From Flavobacteriales bacterium UBA5081 (GTDB lineage Bacteria > Bacteroidota > Bacteroidia > Flavobacteriales_E > Vicingaceae): 64,000 nucleotides of DNA. The position numbers and the translations under genes are program-made. The notes under the pieces were generated by a model, which made no database searches, had not been told where the DNA came from, and saw only the letters and a list, made by a program, of their open reading frames with translations. This document shows positions 35,830-45,043 of the stretch, piece after piece (within the stretch, counting starts at the first letter, position 1; each line of letters opens with the position of its first letter). The stretch is from NCBI GenBank assembly GCA_002415785.1, contig DIAJ01000027.1:112113-176112 (forward strand), in the 5' to 3' direction.

Positions 35830-38106
35830 ATGCTAAACATTCAAATTATAATTCCTTGTTACAACGAATTTAATCGACTTAATACAAAAGAGTTTAGCTC
35901 GTTTTTAAGTAAAGAAAAAAACCAACATATTTCTTTTCTCTTTGTAAATGATGGCAGCCAAGATAACACAATCGACCTTCTTAGAGAGCTTGCTTCAAAG
36001 TTTGAAAAAGTATCCTTCATTAATCTAGAGGAAAATGTTGGTAAGGCAGAAGCCATAAGGCAAGGAGTATTACATTCAAAGAGTCAACAATTTGATTATA
36101 TCGGTTACTTTGATGCAGATCTTGCAGCACCACTTGATGAAATTATCAATCTAAGCAAAACTATAAAGGATGAAGATAGGCCCTATATTATATTAGGTAC
36201 AAGAGTAAAGCTTTTAGGCAACACTCAAATAAAAAGAAAGATATATAGACACTTCATAGGACGTATTTTTGCAACAATAGTCAGCTTTATCCTTAAAATA
36301 CCGGTATATGATACACAGTGTGGCGCTAAACTAATAAGAAAGGATATTGCTGAAGAAATTTTTAAAGAGCACTTTATATCAAAATGGCTATTTGATGTTG
36401 AGATTTTATTCAGAATTAATAGAAAGTTTAAAAACAGTTTAAGTAAAATTATTGAAGTCCCACTAAATAGATGGGAGGACAAAAGTGGATCAAAAATAAA
36501 ACCAACTTATTTTCTAAAGGCATCTATAGACCTATTAGCTATTTACTTTTCTAACAAAAAGAATTCGAAATCAAAGAGATCAAACTCTACATATAATAAA
36601 TATAAATCTTATATACTTGGTTTTTTTCTGCTAATTATTGCTAGCTGGGCTGGTATTTCAAATTATCAAAAATATGGCTTATCATGGGATGAACCAACTC
36701 AAAGAAATATTGGCAAAATTACGTATGAGTATGTTTTTGAAGGTAATCAAAAACTCTTAAGCTTTATTGACAGGGATTATGGAGTTGCAATTGAACTACC
36801 ATTATATGCAATAGAGAGGATATTTAGAATAGAAGACTCCAAAGATGTTTACCTTATGCGGCACTTGGTTTGCCACTTTTTATTTTTGCTTGCTGCTTAT
36901 TGCTTATTCATACTAGTCTCAAAACTTTATAAAAGCACCTTCTTAGCATCTTCAGCATTTTTAATGCTCGTCTGTCACCCAAGAATTTATGCCCATTCTT
37001 TCTTTAATAGTAAAGATGTACCTTTTTTATCTTTAATGATTATAAGCTTTCTCTTACTTTACCTAGTAATAAACTCAAGTAAAAAAACATATCTTGTATT
37101 GTTTGCTATTGTATGCGGTCTGCTTATTAACTCAAGAATTATTGGCTTTATGGTACCACTATTTTACTTTGGGTACACTGGAGTTATTGCAATTAAACAA
37201 AAATCAATCAGGCCATTAATAAACTCTTCTGTATTATTATCATTAACAGCACTTACATTATATATCACTTGGCCATATTTATGGAAAAACCCTATTGAAA
37301 ACTTTGTTTTAGCTATAAAAAATATGTCAAGCTTTAGGTGGAATAGCTATATAATGTTTTTTGGTGAGAAGTTTAAATCAGGAACAACACCTTGGTATTA
37401 CCTACCTGTATACATTTTCATTACAACCCCTTTGGTTTTCACGCTCTTATTTGGGTTTGGTATTATTACCTCTACTATACAAATTATAAAAGCCCCTTTT
37501 TCAAAAAAAAGTATATTGCTAATTCTATCTCTAGGAGTTTTCATTGCTCCGTTACTAGCAGTAACAATATTTAAGTCAACCGTTTACGATGGATGGCGTC
37601 AATTTTTCTTTCTTTATGTACCCATTGTACTAGTTAGTATAAACGGACTAGAATACTTACACAATAAACTGCCTATTAAATATGTAAAAAATGGGTTTTA
37701 TGCTACTATTATCGTTGTTGTATTATTTATGATTAACCTTCATCCATATCAAAATGTTTACTTTAATCCTCTTTTCGCATTCCGTGAAAACAACTATTTA
37801 ATAAGAAACTTTGATGTTGACTATTGGGGTACTTCATATAAAGAGTCATTAGAATACCTTTATAGATACACAAATTCGAACCCTATTAAGTACTTTTCAT
37901 CAAGCGCTCCGGGGCATCATAATATACTAATGTTAACAGAAAAGCAGAAACCTCGATTCCAATATAAATCAAAAAAAGGTGGTGCAGAATACTTGATTAC
38001 AGATTTTAGATATAACCCAAATGGATTCCCTAATTACAAAGAAAATAAGGTTTATGAAATCAGAAGATTAAACTCAACTATTAATGCAGTATATAAAGTA
38101 AAATAA
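35830..38106 (+). CDS. GT2 / GT-C fusion glycosyltransferase
   Basis: A 758-residue protein made of two normally separate enzymes. Residues 1-245 are a GT2 domain (IQIIIPCYNEFNR, VNDGSQDNT, FDADLAAP, VYDTQCGAKL) of the dolichyl-phosphate glucosyltransferase type. Residues 255-758 carry about eleven membrane helices with an external Trp-Asp-Glu-Pro motif (GLSWDEPTQRNIGK), as in GT39/GT83 protein or lipid-A glycosyltransferases, and the H-P-R segment of that family (CHPRIYAHSFFNSKD). The fusion suggests that lipid-linked sugar made by the first half is used by the second. A methyltransferase gene follows after 2 bases. Confidence 0.85.
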   Translation: MLNIQIIIPCYNEFNRLNTKEFSSFLSKEKNQHISFLFVNDGSQDNTIDLLRELASKFEKVSFINLEENVGKAEAIRQGVLHSKSQQFDYIGYFDADLAAPLDEIINLSKTIKDEDRPYIILGTRVKLLGNTQIKRKIYRHFIGRIFATIVSFILKIPVYDTQCGAKLIRKDIAEEIFKEHFISKWLFDVEILFRINRKFKNSLSKIIEVPLNRWEDKSGSKIKPTYFLKASIDLLAIYFSNKKNSKSKRSNSTYNKYKSYILGFFLLIIASWAGISNYQKYGLSWDEPTQRNIGKITYEYVFEGNQKLLSFIDRDYGVAIELPLYAIERIFRIEDSKDVYLMRHLVCHFLFLLAAYCLFILVSKLYKSTFLASSAFLMLVCHPRIYAHSFFNSKDVPFLSLMIISFLLLYLVINSSKKTYLVLFAIVCGLLINSRIIGFMVPLFYFGYTGVIAIKQKSIRPLINSSVLLSLTALTLYITWPYLWKNPIENFVLAIKNMSSFRWNSYIMFFGEKFKSGTTPWYYLPVYIFITTPLVFTLLFGFGIITSTIQIIKAPFSKKSILLILSLGVFIAPLLAVTIFKSTVYDGWRQFFFLYVPIVLVSINGLEYLHNKLPIKYVKNGFYATIIVVVLFMINLHPYQNVYFNPLFAFRENNYLIRNFDVDYWGTSYKESLEYLYRYTNSNPIKYFSSSAPGHHNILMLTEKQKPRFQYKSKKGGAEYLITDFRYNPNGFPNYKENKVYEIRRLNSTINAVYKVK

Positions 38107-38108
38107 TA

Positions 38109-38885
38109 ATGGATTTAAAAGAACTTAATCTTACCACAAATATTCAATCTCGGCACCCTTGGGAGAAAGCAAGAGTAAAAGTTGTGTGCTCGTTAATTGC
38201 AAAACTTTTTCATAAAAAAGATAGAATCGTCATCTTAGATATTGGATGTGGTGATACTTGGTTAATTGAACAACTCTCAATTACATTCAAAAACGCTAAT
38301 TTTATTGCTGTTGACACTGCATTTGATAAAGAAGCTATAGACTTTTATAACAATAAACTAAACTCTAATCAATTTAGTGTTTATGATAGTCTTGAGTCAG
38401 CATTTGAAAACAACCATCAAAGTATTGACTTGATTTTACTACTGGACGTTATCGAACACATTGAAAATGACATAGATTTTTTAAAATGGGTGTGTAGCTT
38501 TAAAAATATTTCGGACTCAACAAAGTTCCTTATTACTGTTCCCGCTTATCAATCATTATTTTCACAGCATGATGTTTTTCTAGAGCATTACAGACGCTAT
38601 GATAATAAACTTTTGAAAAAGAATATTGAAAGTTCAAACTTGAAAGCATTAGAAATCGGCTACTTTTTCTTTAGTTTATTGCCGCCAAGAATTCTGACTT
38701 CAATGAAAGAGAAAGTATTTAAGCCTCAAAAGTCAGTAAAGGGTATTGGGGGCTGGAAAAAAACTCCGTTAGATAATTTTATCATTAATCTATTATTTAT
38801 AGACTATAAAGTTTCTGCACTATTTAAGAGACTCCAAATTAAAATCCCCGGATTATCCAATTATGCTATCTGCAAAAAAGCTTAA
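38109..38885 (+). CDS. Class I SAM-dependent methyltransferase
   Basis: A 258-residue soluble protein with the SAM-binding motif I VILDIGCGDTWL and the post-motif block LILLLDVIEHIENDIDFL. A C-terminal portion (FSLLPPRILTSMKEKVF) may touch the membrane. It is co-transcribed with the GT2/GT-C fusion gene (two-base gap), so it may methylate a sugar or lipid carrier of the same glycan. The substrate is unknown. Confidence 0.82.
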   Translation: MDLKELNLTTNIQSRHPWEKARVKVVCSLIAKLFHKKDRIVILDIGCGDTWLIEQLSITFKNANFIAVDTAFDKEAIDFYNNKLNSNQFSVYDSLESAFENNHQSIDLILLLDVIEHIENDIDFLKWVCSFKNISDSTKFLITVPAYQSLFSQHDVFLEHYRRYDNKLLKKNIESSNLKALEIGYFFFSLLPPRILTSMKEKVFKPQKSVKGIGGWKKTPLDNFIINLLFIDYKVSALFKRLQIKIPGLSNYAICKKA

Positions 38886-38902
38886 TCTGATTAAGCCAAG
38901 CT

Positions 38903-39493
38903 TCAAACACTTTTATAAAACCCAAAGTCAACCAGCTCCAGCATTTCGCGATCTCCTTTAGAGTCTCCGTAGGCATAGCTTGCTTCAAAGGAGTCAACGT
39001 TGATTTCTTCTACTATTCGGTTTACTTTCTCCTGGCCGTAACAGTTAGGTGTTTTCCATTTACCGCTTATTGGGTCATTTGATAAATCCATTTCCGTGCA
39101 TAGTAGTTTTATCTCATTTCTATTTATCCAAGGCAATAAGTAAGTATCGATTGAAGCCGAAACGACATAAACTAAGTGCCCCTTTTTTTTATGCCATTGA
39201 AGCTTATTCCAAACTTGAGTGTTTAAGTTTTTATCAATCCATTCATCAGAAAACTGTTTAGCTCTAGACAAAAAAAGTTCTCTTTTTTCACCTTTAAAAA
39301 AAAGTTGAAACAACTTTGCTTTTGATTGATTATTTGATACTATACCAAGCTTATGTGCTATGAAGTATGGCAAAAAAAAGGATGTTCTTAAAAGTAATTT
39401 TGATTGATTATTCCTAAAATAAAAAAAAAGAAATGCTTTTAGACTGTCGCCTTTAACCAAAGTGCCATCAAAATCAAAAAAAGCTACTGTCAT
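38903..39493 (-). CDS. HAD-IB family phosphatase
   Basis: A 196-residue phosphatase with motif I DFDGTLVKGDSL at residues 6-17, motif II VVSAS, a Lys-containing region and motif IV YGDSKGDREML. It lies 24 bases downstream of the UbiA-type phosphoribosyltransferase gene on the same strand. In the decaprenyl-phosphoribose pathway a phosphatase must remove the 5-phosphate after the prenyltransferase step, and in some bacteria a HAD domain is fused to the UbiA protein. This gene is a good candidate for that step. Confidence 0.82.
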   Translation of the reverse strand: MTVAFFDFDGTLVKGDSLKAFLFFYFRNNQSKLLLRTSFFLPYFIAHKLGIVSNNQSKAKLFQLFFKGEKRELFLSRAKQFSDEWIDKNLNTQVWNKLQWHKKKGHLVYVVSASIDTYLLPWINRNEIKLLCTEMDLSNDPISGKWKTPNCYGQEKVNRIVEEINVDSFEASYAYGDSKGDREMLELVDFGFYKSV

Positions 39494-39517
39494 AGTTCCT
39501 TTTTTTTTAATAAAAAC

Positions 39518-40381
39518 TTATGAATAAATCAGATAAGCAAAAATAGCCAGCCAAAGCAGTAGGACTACTTGAATAAAACGATCTTTAAATGCAAAATCGG
39601 TGGGAGAGCCCCCTTTTTCTTCTACAAAAATAGCTTGAAAATAGCGCAGCAGTCCAACAATAACCAAAACAGAAGAAATTAGGGCAAAGTAATTTCTGCC
39701 TTCAAAATAATTAGAGTTAAAAGTGTACATAACATAACACACCATCATCAAAGTAGATACTATGGTAATTGCTGTATTTAAAAATGAAATATTGTAATAT
39801 TTATTTACTTTTCTCAACAAATATGGTGTACTATCGGTGGTTGTAAAATCATCTCTTCTTTTAGCAATAACTATAAAAAGCGAAAACAAAAAAGTCATTA
39901 ATAACAGCCAATAGGAAAGTTGAACTGAAGCAATTAGGGAGCCAACAATAATTCTAAAAACAAAACCGGAAGCCACTAAAATTAAATCCACAATAGCCAA
40001 GTGCTTGAGATAAAAAGAATAGAGCACATTGACTGTAAAGTACAAAGCAAGAATGAACCAACTGCTTGAAGGCAAAAAGAAGGTAGCTGTAAATCCGGAA
40101 GCTAGAAACAATATTGCGGCTATTATTAAAGCCTGTAAAGGCTTGATTTTTCCTGATGCAATAGGCCGGTTTCGTTTTTTGGGATGCCTTTTGTCTGACT
40201 CAGCATCTTTTAAGTCATTTATAATATAAATAGAACTCGCTAAAAGTGAAAAAGCAAAAAATCCAAGCAGTAAAGTAATCGAATCGACTTCAAAGAAAAC
40301 ACCTCCAAAAAATGCCGGTAAAAAAACAAATACATTTTTTACCCACTGCTTTACTCTTAATAACTTAATAGCCGTTTTCAT
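39518..40381 (-). CDS. UbiA-family polyprenyl-phosphate phosphoribosyltransferase
   Basis: A 287-residue integral membrane protein with about eight helices. Its motifs RVKQWVKNVFVFLPAFFGG and NDLKDAESDKRHPKKRNRP, followed by IASG, match decaprenyl-phosphate phosphoribosyltransferases (Rv3806c type) better than quinone prenyltransferases. The predicted reaction is PRPP plus polyprenyl phosphate giving polyprenyl-phospho-5-phosphoribose. It abuts the upstream methyltransferase gene (one-base overlap) and precedes the HAD phosphatase gene. The epimerase pair DprE1/DprE2, needed to make the arabinose form, is not in the window. Confidence 0.84.
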   Translation of the reverse strand: MKTAIKLLRVKQWVKNVFVFLPAFFGGVFFEVDSITLLLGFFAFSLLASSIYIINDLKDAESDKRHPKKRNRPIASGKIKPLQALIIAAILFLASGFTATFFLPSSSWFILALYFTVNVLYSFYLKHLAIVDLILVASGFVFRIIVGSLIASVQLSYWLLLMTFLFSLFIVIAKRRDDFTTTDSTPYLLRKVNKYYNISFLNTAITIVSTLMMVCYVMYTFNSNYFEGRNYFALISSVLVIVGLLRYFQAIFVEEKGGSPTDFAFKDRFIQVVLLLWLAIFAYLIYS

Positions 40382-41037
40382 TATAATTTCTCAAATATTA
40401 ATGTGAAATGAGGATAGAGTAACATTCTTCTGGAAGTGTAACTTAATAACTTTAAAGATAGTCTTTCTTCCATGTAGTTTTTAAGTTTTTTGCTATTTAA
40501 CTCATTTCCTATTTCTCCGGCAAGCATTAAGTCGTGAACTTTATTCCAATAACTTAAAACAGACTCCCTTTTTATATCTTTTATAATCAAGCAACTGCCC
40601 ACACTAATTTTGTCGACTAACTGCTCTAAAAAAGCAAATTGTTTACCTTTTGGTATATGATGTAAAACATCAATCATAGTAATATAATTGAAGTCTTTAA
40701 CCTCATCGGGAATAGATTCGCCATCGAAATAATATACCTTTGTGTTTTTGTTCTCTTTTGCTAGCACTTCATTTGCGTTGTCTACCAAACGCCGGCTAAT
40801 TTCACAGCCTCCTAACTTTTGAGGTTTTTTAAAAGCTGCAATTAGTGACAAAAGCATACCTGAGCCACAACCAATATCAAATACTGAGCTATTATCAGGA
40901 AGGTAGTTTAATAAATCGTCAAATGGACAAACATAAGGACGATAGGCAATTTTTATATTGTCAACAAAAGAGGCTGAATCAATTGTTTTGTTTTTTAAAA
41001 ATGCAACTAATTCCGCTGTTTTTACTCTATGTTTCAT
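40381..41037 (-). CDS. Class I SAM-dependent methyltransferase
   Basis: A 218-residue protein with motif I SVFDIGCGSGMLLSLI, an acidic motif II (GGCEISRRL) and the block YITMIDVLHHIPKGKQ. Its start overlaps the end of the upstream GT-C-like gene (41034) by four bases and its end overlaps the UbiA gene start by one base, so it is embedded in the operon 44457-to-38903. It may methylate the pentose, the lipid carrier or the final glycan. Confidence 0.82.
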   Translation of the reverse strand: MKHRVKTAELVAFLKNKTIDSASFVDNIKIAYRPYVCPFDDLLNYLPDNSSVFDIGCGSGMLLSLIAAFKKPQKLGGCEISRRLVDNANEVLAKENKNTKVYYFDGESIPDEVKDFNYITMIDVLHHIPKGKQFAFLEQLVDKISVGSCLIIKDIKRESVLSYWNKVHDLMLAGEIGNELNSKKLKNYMEERLSLKLLSYTSRRMLLYPHFTLIFEKL

Positions 41038-42686
41038 TCCTTTTTCTTTCTATTAATGTGCTGAATCATTGTATCTGAGCTTTGCTCATAACCAAGCTTT
41101 TCAAAGTCAGACTTATTGACATAAAACCAGCGGTTGTGATAAAGTCGTGCTTCCTGCATAAAGTCTTTTACCGCAACAGCTTCCATTCCTCGCTGAATTA
41201 ACTGCTCATAAGCCGATGTGTCTACCATAAATTTTGTAATAACACTGTCGGTATCTGCAAAAACTAATACACTATCAGTCCTTGAGTTTGTTTCATACTT
41301 TGTTCGTTCAAAAAATATTTTTGGATCTGGATTATAAACTTCCGGGTAGTGAGTTAAAACATATTTACTAATTGGAGTCATAATTTGAGCCGTCCACCGT
41401 ATTTTCTTAAAGTTAGCTTGAGATGAAATTGCAAAAATTTGAGTGCTTACTAATAAAACAACTGTACTACTTAAAAGGGTTTTTCTTTTTATCTCAAAAA
41501 TTCTAATAATAAACAGTGCCATTAACATCATTGAAACCCAAACTGCATACCGATTAACTACCTCACAGCCATGATTCCAATTGGTCATTTGCATAAAAAA
41601 CAAAGCCATAATTATGATTGAAGAAGATAAGTAGTATATGATTAAATGTTGTTTCTTTATTAAGTCATACACCATAAAGGGAATGAAAAGTATTATAAAA
41701 AGAGGAATACCGAGAATAGCTCCTTGGTTTAAGTCAAAGAAAAAGCCCCAGAAACGATGAAAAGTAACAAAGTCCCAACTTAAATAGCCCATGTGAGAAA
41801 TGATACTTGGAACTTCAAAAACCATTAAATTAAAAATTACCGGCACAAAAACCCAAATGCTAGCTGTAAAAAGCTTTAAAAACAGCTTAATGTTCCAGCT
41901 ACCCCACTGCTCATACAGCACATTAAAAATCATAAAAAGAGCAACGAAAGCTAAGGGAGGAAAGTGAAAAGAGATGATTGATAAAATTAAAATTGCAAGG
42001 ACTTTTCTTTCAGTAAAGAAATAGATAATAGCCAAAAAAGTAAAAATACCGGCAAGAAAATCAGGGTGTGGCCACTGTATATACCATATTGCAGGAGAAA
42101 AACACATTAAAGTAGCTAACACTACTCTTTTGGGATAATTAAGTTTTTTATTAGTGAGTATTAACCAAACAACAATATAGAGCAAACACAAGTGTGTCAT
42201 TAAAAAAGACTTGGCAATGTCAGCATCGAATAACTCCAATAATGCTCTTGCGGGAATTGTTAACGCTGGATAAAACCAAAAGTGTTGAGCATACATTTTG
42301 CCATTGTTTGCTAGAATAAAGCCAGTGGTTCCATTTATTCGTTCTTTTTCAAAGGTTATTTCTTCTCTTTCTATGTAGTCAATATATTTAATCAAATTAA
42401 TGTAAATCCATTTCAGATAAACTTCTTCATTCATCCTTTCCAGGTACTTTACATAACCTTTTGCATCAGATTTTTTTATATCAGGAGTGCCGTGATTATA
42501 AACCGCTTCTGCAGTCATAACATACTCATAGCCATCTCCATTGGGGAAGTTTTTAGAAAACCTCAAAAACCAAATAGACATCCAGCTGATTAAAACCAGC
42601 ATTATAATGGTCGTTACTCTATCAGTATTAATCTTACTCCACTTTATTTTTGACAAGAAATTCAATCTATTACTTTTTATTTTCAT
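41034..42686 (-). CDS. Polytopic membrane protein, GT-C-like (tandem paralogue B)
   Basis: A 550-residue protein with about ten to eleven membrane helices and a large first external loop containing acidic residues (FPNGDGYEYVMTAEAVYNHGTP). A soluble tail (DTSAYEQLIQRGMEAV, WFYVNKSDFEKLGYEQS) follows. The topology and acidic loop suggest a glycosyltransferase using polyprenyl-linked sugar, but no named family is certain. It is a paralogue of the adjacent upstream gene, with which it overlaps by 17 bases. The first membrane helix is nearly identical in the two proteins (LISWMSIWFLRFSKN). Confidence 0.72.
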   Translation of the reverse strand: MKIKSNRLNFLSKIKWSKINTDRVTTIIMLVLISWMSIWFLRFSKNFPNGDGYEYVMTAEAVYNHGTPDIKKSDAKGYVKYLERMNEEVYLKWIYINLIKYIDYIEREEITFEKERINGTTGFILANNGKMYAQHFWFYPALTIPARALLELFDADIAKSFLMTHLCLLYIVVWLILTNKKLNYPKRVVLATLMCFSPAIWYIQWPHPDFLAGIFTFLAIIYFFTERKVLAILILSIISFHFPPLAFVALFMIFNVLYEQWGSWNIKLFLKLFTASIWVFVPVIFNLMVFEVPSIISHMGYLSWDFVTFHRFWGFFFDLNQGAILGIPLFIILFIPFMVYDLIKKQHLIIYYLSSSIIIMALFFMQMTNWNHGCEVVNRYAVWVSMMLMALFIIRIFEIKRKTLLSSTVVLLVSTQIFAISSQANFKKIRWTAQIMTPISKYVLTHYPEVYNPDPKIFFERTKYETNSRTDSVLVFADTDSVITKFMVDTSAYEQLIQRGMEAVAVKDFMQEARLYHNRWFYVNKSDFEKLGYEQSSDTMIQHINRKKKE

Positions 42687-44457
42687 TAATTATGTGTTCA
42701 ATATTGGAATGAAGTGCCTCTTCATAACTAATTCCCCATTCCTTAGCTTGCTTCTTAATGTTATCCTGCCACTCTTGAGAGCTTAAAATATTTCTTTTTA
42801 TTTTTTGATAAGTTTTCTTCCTTTTTGATTTTTCTATAAAAGCAATCATTGTGTCTTTAGATTGATTATAACCTAGTTTTTCAAAGTCAGACTCATTCAC
42901 ATAAAACCATTTTTGCCCATAAGCATCAAATTTTTTTGCATGCTCAATAAAGTCCATTACTTTTAATGAGTCCATCCCTCTTTGAATAAGCTGTCTGTAA
43001 GCCGGCAAATACACCATCATTTTCTTTATGTTGTTTTGATGATCTGCCACTACTTTTACACTATCCGTTGAAGAATAAGCAAAATCATTTAGTCTTTGAC
43101 TCAGAATTAAAGGATCAGGATTGTATAAATCCGGATAGTTAATTAATACATATTCTCCTATCGGATGAAGCATCAATGCAGAATATCTGATTTTTTTATA
43201 CTCTGCTTGAGAAGAGATAACTGCAATTTGGCTAGCTACTAAAAGTACAATAAGAATAGACATCCATAATTTGCTTTGCATTTTAAAAGTTCGGAAAATT
43301 ACCAAGCCAACAATCAAACTCGCTATCCAAACAGCATATCTATTTGTAATTTCTCCATCGTGATTCCAATTTTTCATTTGCATAAAAAACAAAGCCATCA
43401 CAACAATCGATGAGGCTAAGTAATAATAAATTCCATTTTGCCTTTTAATGGAGTCATAAACAGCAAAGCCTATAAAAACAAAAATAAAAAGAGGAATAGC
43501 AAGAATAACACCTTGATTGGGGTCAAAGAAAAACCAAAAAAAGCGATGGAAGCTAACCAATTCCCAGCTTAAATAATCTTGAGCTGTAATAATGTTTGGG
43601 ACTCCAAAAACAAGCAAACTAAAAATAGTTGGAATAAACACCCAAACTGCAGCAATAAAAAGCTTTTTAAATAATTTAATATTCCACTTTCCTCTTTTTT
43701 CATATAAGATGTTTCCTATAATAAACAATGCTAAAAATGCTAATGGAGGATAATGAAGTGATAAAATGGATAAAATAAAAACTGATCTTATTTTTTTATC
43801 GGTAAAGAAATAAACAATTGCCAGTAAAGTATAAACTCCTGCAAACAACTCTACATGTGGCCAATACATATACCAAACAGCCGGAGAAAAACCCATTAGA
43901 GTTGCTATAACTAATCTTTTAGGATAGTTCAGTTTTTTGTTTTTTAGCACCAGCCAAATAGCCAAAAACAAGAGCGTTAAGTTTGTAATTAAAAATGTTT
44001 TAGTAAAGTCCCCATCAATCAGCTCTAAAAAAGCTCTTGCCGGTATTGCCAATACAGAGTAAAACCAAAAATGCTGAGTGTACACCTTTTCGCCTTTACC
44101 AAGAATAAAAGCCCATTTACTCTGTATTTTATTGGGATTAAATAATAAACTATCTGTTTCAATTTCACGATGAAAAACCAGTAAATCATCGTAAACCATT
44201 TTTTTCTCCACCCTTATATTCATTCCTTCTAAGAAATCAATATAATTAGTAATGTCTTTTTTAGTAATGTTTGGAGTGCCGTGGTTATAGATTGCTTCTG
44301 TCATTAAAATATAATCTATAGAGTCTCCATGTGGATAGTTTTTAGAAAATCTCAAAAACCAAATAGACATCCAGCTGATTAACACCAGCATGATAAAAGT
44401 AGTCATCCTTTTTTCAGTAAAAAAAAGCTTGGTTTTTTGTAAAAACTTTAGCGCCAT
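42670..44457 (-). CDS. Polytopic membrane protein, GT-C-like (tandem paralogue A)
   Basis: A protein of about 595 residues with the same plan as its neighbour: a first helix, an external loop with YPHGDSIDYILMTEAIYNHGTP, about ten helices, then a tail with LIQRGMDSL and WFYVNESDFEKLGY. It has an extra C-terminal 45 residues, charged and helical. The start is uncertain: ATG at 44457 is used, but ATG at 44496 is in frame. It is the first gene of the minus-strand operon through paralogue B, methyltransferase, UbiA protein and HAD phosphatase. Confidence 0.72.
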   Translation of the reverse strand: MALKFLQKTKLFFTEKRMTTFIMLVLISWMSIWFLRFSKNYPHGDSIDYILMTEAIYNHGTPNITKKDITNYIDFLEGMNIRVEKKMVYDDLLVFHREIETDSLLFNPNKIQSKWAFILGKGEKVYTQHFWFYSVLAIPARAFLELIDGDFTKTFLITNLTLLFLAIWLVLKNKKLNYPKRLVIATLMGFSPAVWYMYWPHVELFAGVYTLLAIVYFFTDKKIRSVFILSILSLHYPPLAFLALFIIGNILYEKRGKWNIKLFKKLFIAAVWVFIPTIFSLLVFGVPNIITAQDYLSWELVSFHRFFWFFFDPNQGVILAIPLFIFVFIGFAVYDSIKRQNGIYYYLASSIVVMALFFMQMKNWNHDGEITNRYAVWIASLIVGLVIFRTFKMQSKLWMSILIVLLVASQIAVISSQAEYKKIRYSALMLHPIGEYVLINYPDLYNPDPLILSQRLNDFAYSSTDSVKVVADHQNNIKKMMVYLPAYRQLIQRGMDSLKVMDFIEHAKKFDAYGQKWFYVNESDFEKLGYNQSKDTMIAFIEKSKRKKTYQKIKRNILSSQEWQDNIKKQAKEWGISYEEALHSNIEHIINENKK

Positions 44458-44553
44458 CTTATTTACAAAAATGCACAAAACTTTAAAATATTTCATTCCG
44501 GAAATTAAACTTCTCAATAACAAAACCAACACTTAATTGTTATAAATAGCAAG

Positions 44554-44561
44554 TAATTTTG
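44554..44561 (+). promoter_or_regulatory. -7 box directly before crtZ
   Basis: TAATTTTG ends four bases before the crtZ ATG, giving a predicted leaderless mRNA. An ATTG sits 14 bases upstream, too close for a normal -33. Confidence 0.45.
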
Positions 44562-44565
44562 AACT

Positions 44566-45042
44566 ATGGAATTGTTGATTCATATTTTGGTGGTTATTGC
44601 CACATTTTTTACCATGGAATTTATGGCCTGGTTTACGCATAAGTACGTAATGCATGGTTTTTTGTGGACACTCCACCGCGACCATCATCAGCCGGAAGAG
44701 GGCTGGTTTGAAAGAAATGATGCCTTTTTTATTTTTTATGCAGTTATTAGTATAGGTCTTTTCATCTTGTGGAATGAAGGAATTTTTGCATACGGACTAT
44801 CTATGGGCTTGGGGATTTTATTTTATGGAATGGCTTATTTTGCCGTTCATGATGTGTTTATTCACCAACGATTAAATTGGTTTAAAAGAACCGACAACAT
44901 TTATTTTAGAGCTATTCGTAAAGCTCACAAAGTGCATCACAAACATCTTGGAAAAGAAGAAGGCGAATGCTTTGGAATGTTAGTCGTTCCTTGGAAATAT
45001 TTTAAGGAAGCTGCAAAATCAGGCAAGAAAGCCAAAGCATAA
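44566..45042 (+). CDS. crtZ: Beta-carotene hydroxylase
   Basis: A non-heme di-iron membrane hydroxylase that converts beta-carotene to zeaxanthin. The 158-residue protein has four membrane segments and the full histidine set: HKYVMH, HRDHH, HDVFIH and HKVHHKH. The length fits bacterial CrtZ. It stands 32 kb from crtI/crtB and apart from any crtY, so pigment genes are scattered. The product indicates that the organism makes xanthophylls, probably zeaxanthin. Confidence 0.93.
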   Translation: MELLIHILVVIATFFTMEFMAWFTHKYVMHGFLWTLHRDHHQPEEGWFERNDAFFIFYAVISIGLFILWNEGIFAYGLSMGLGILFYGMAYFAVHDVFIHQRLNWFKRTDNIYFRAIRKAHKVHHKHLGKEEGECFGMLVVPWKYFKEAAKSGKKAKA

Positions 45043-45043
45043 T

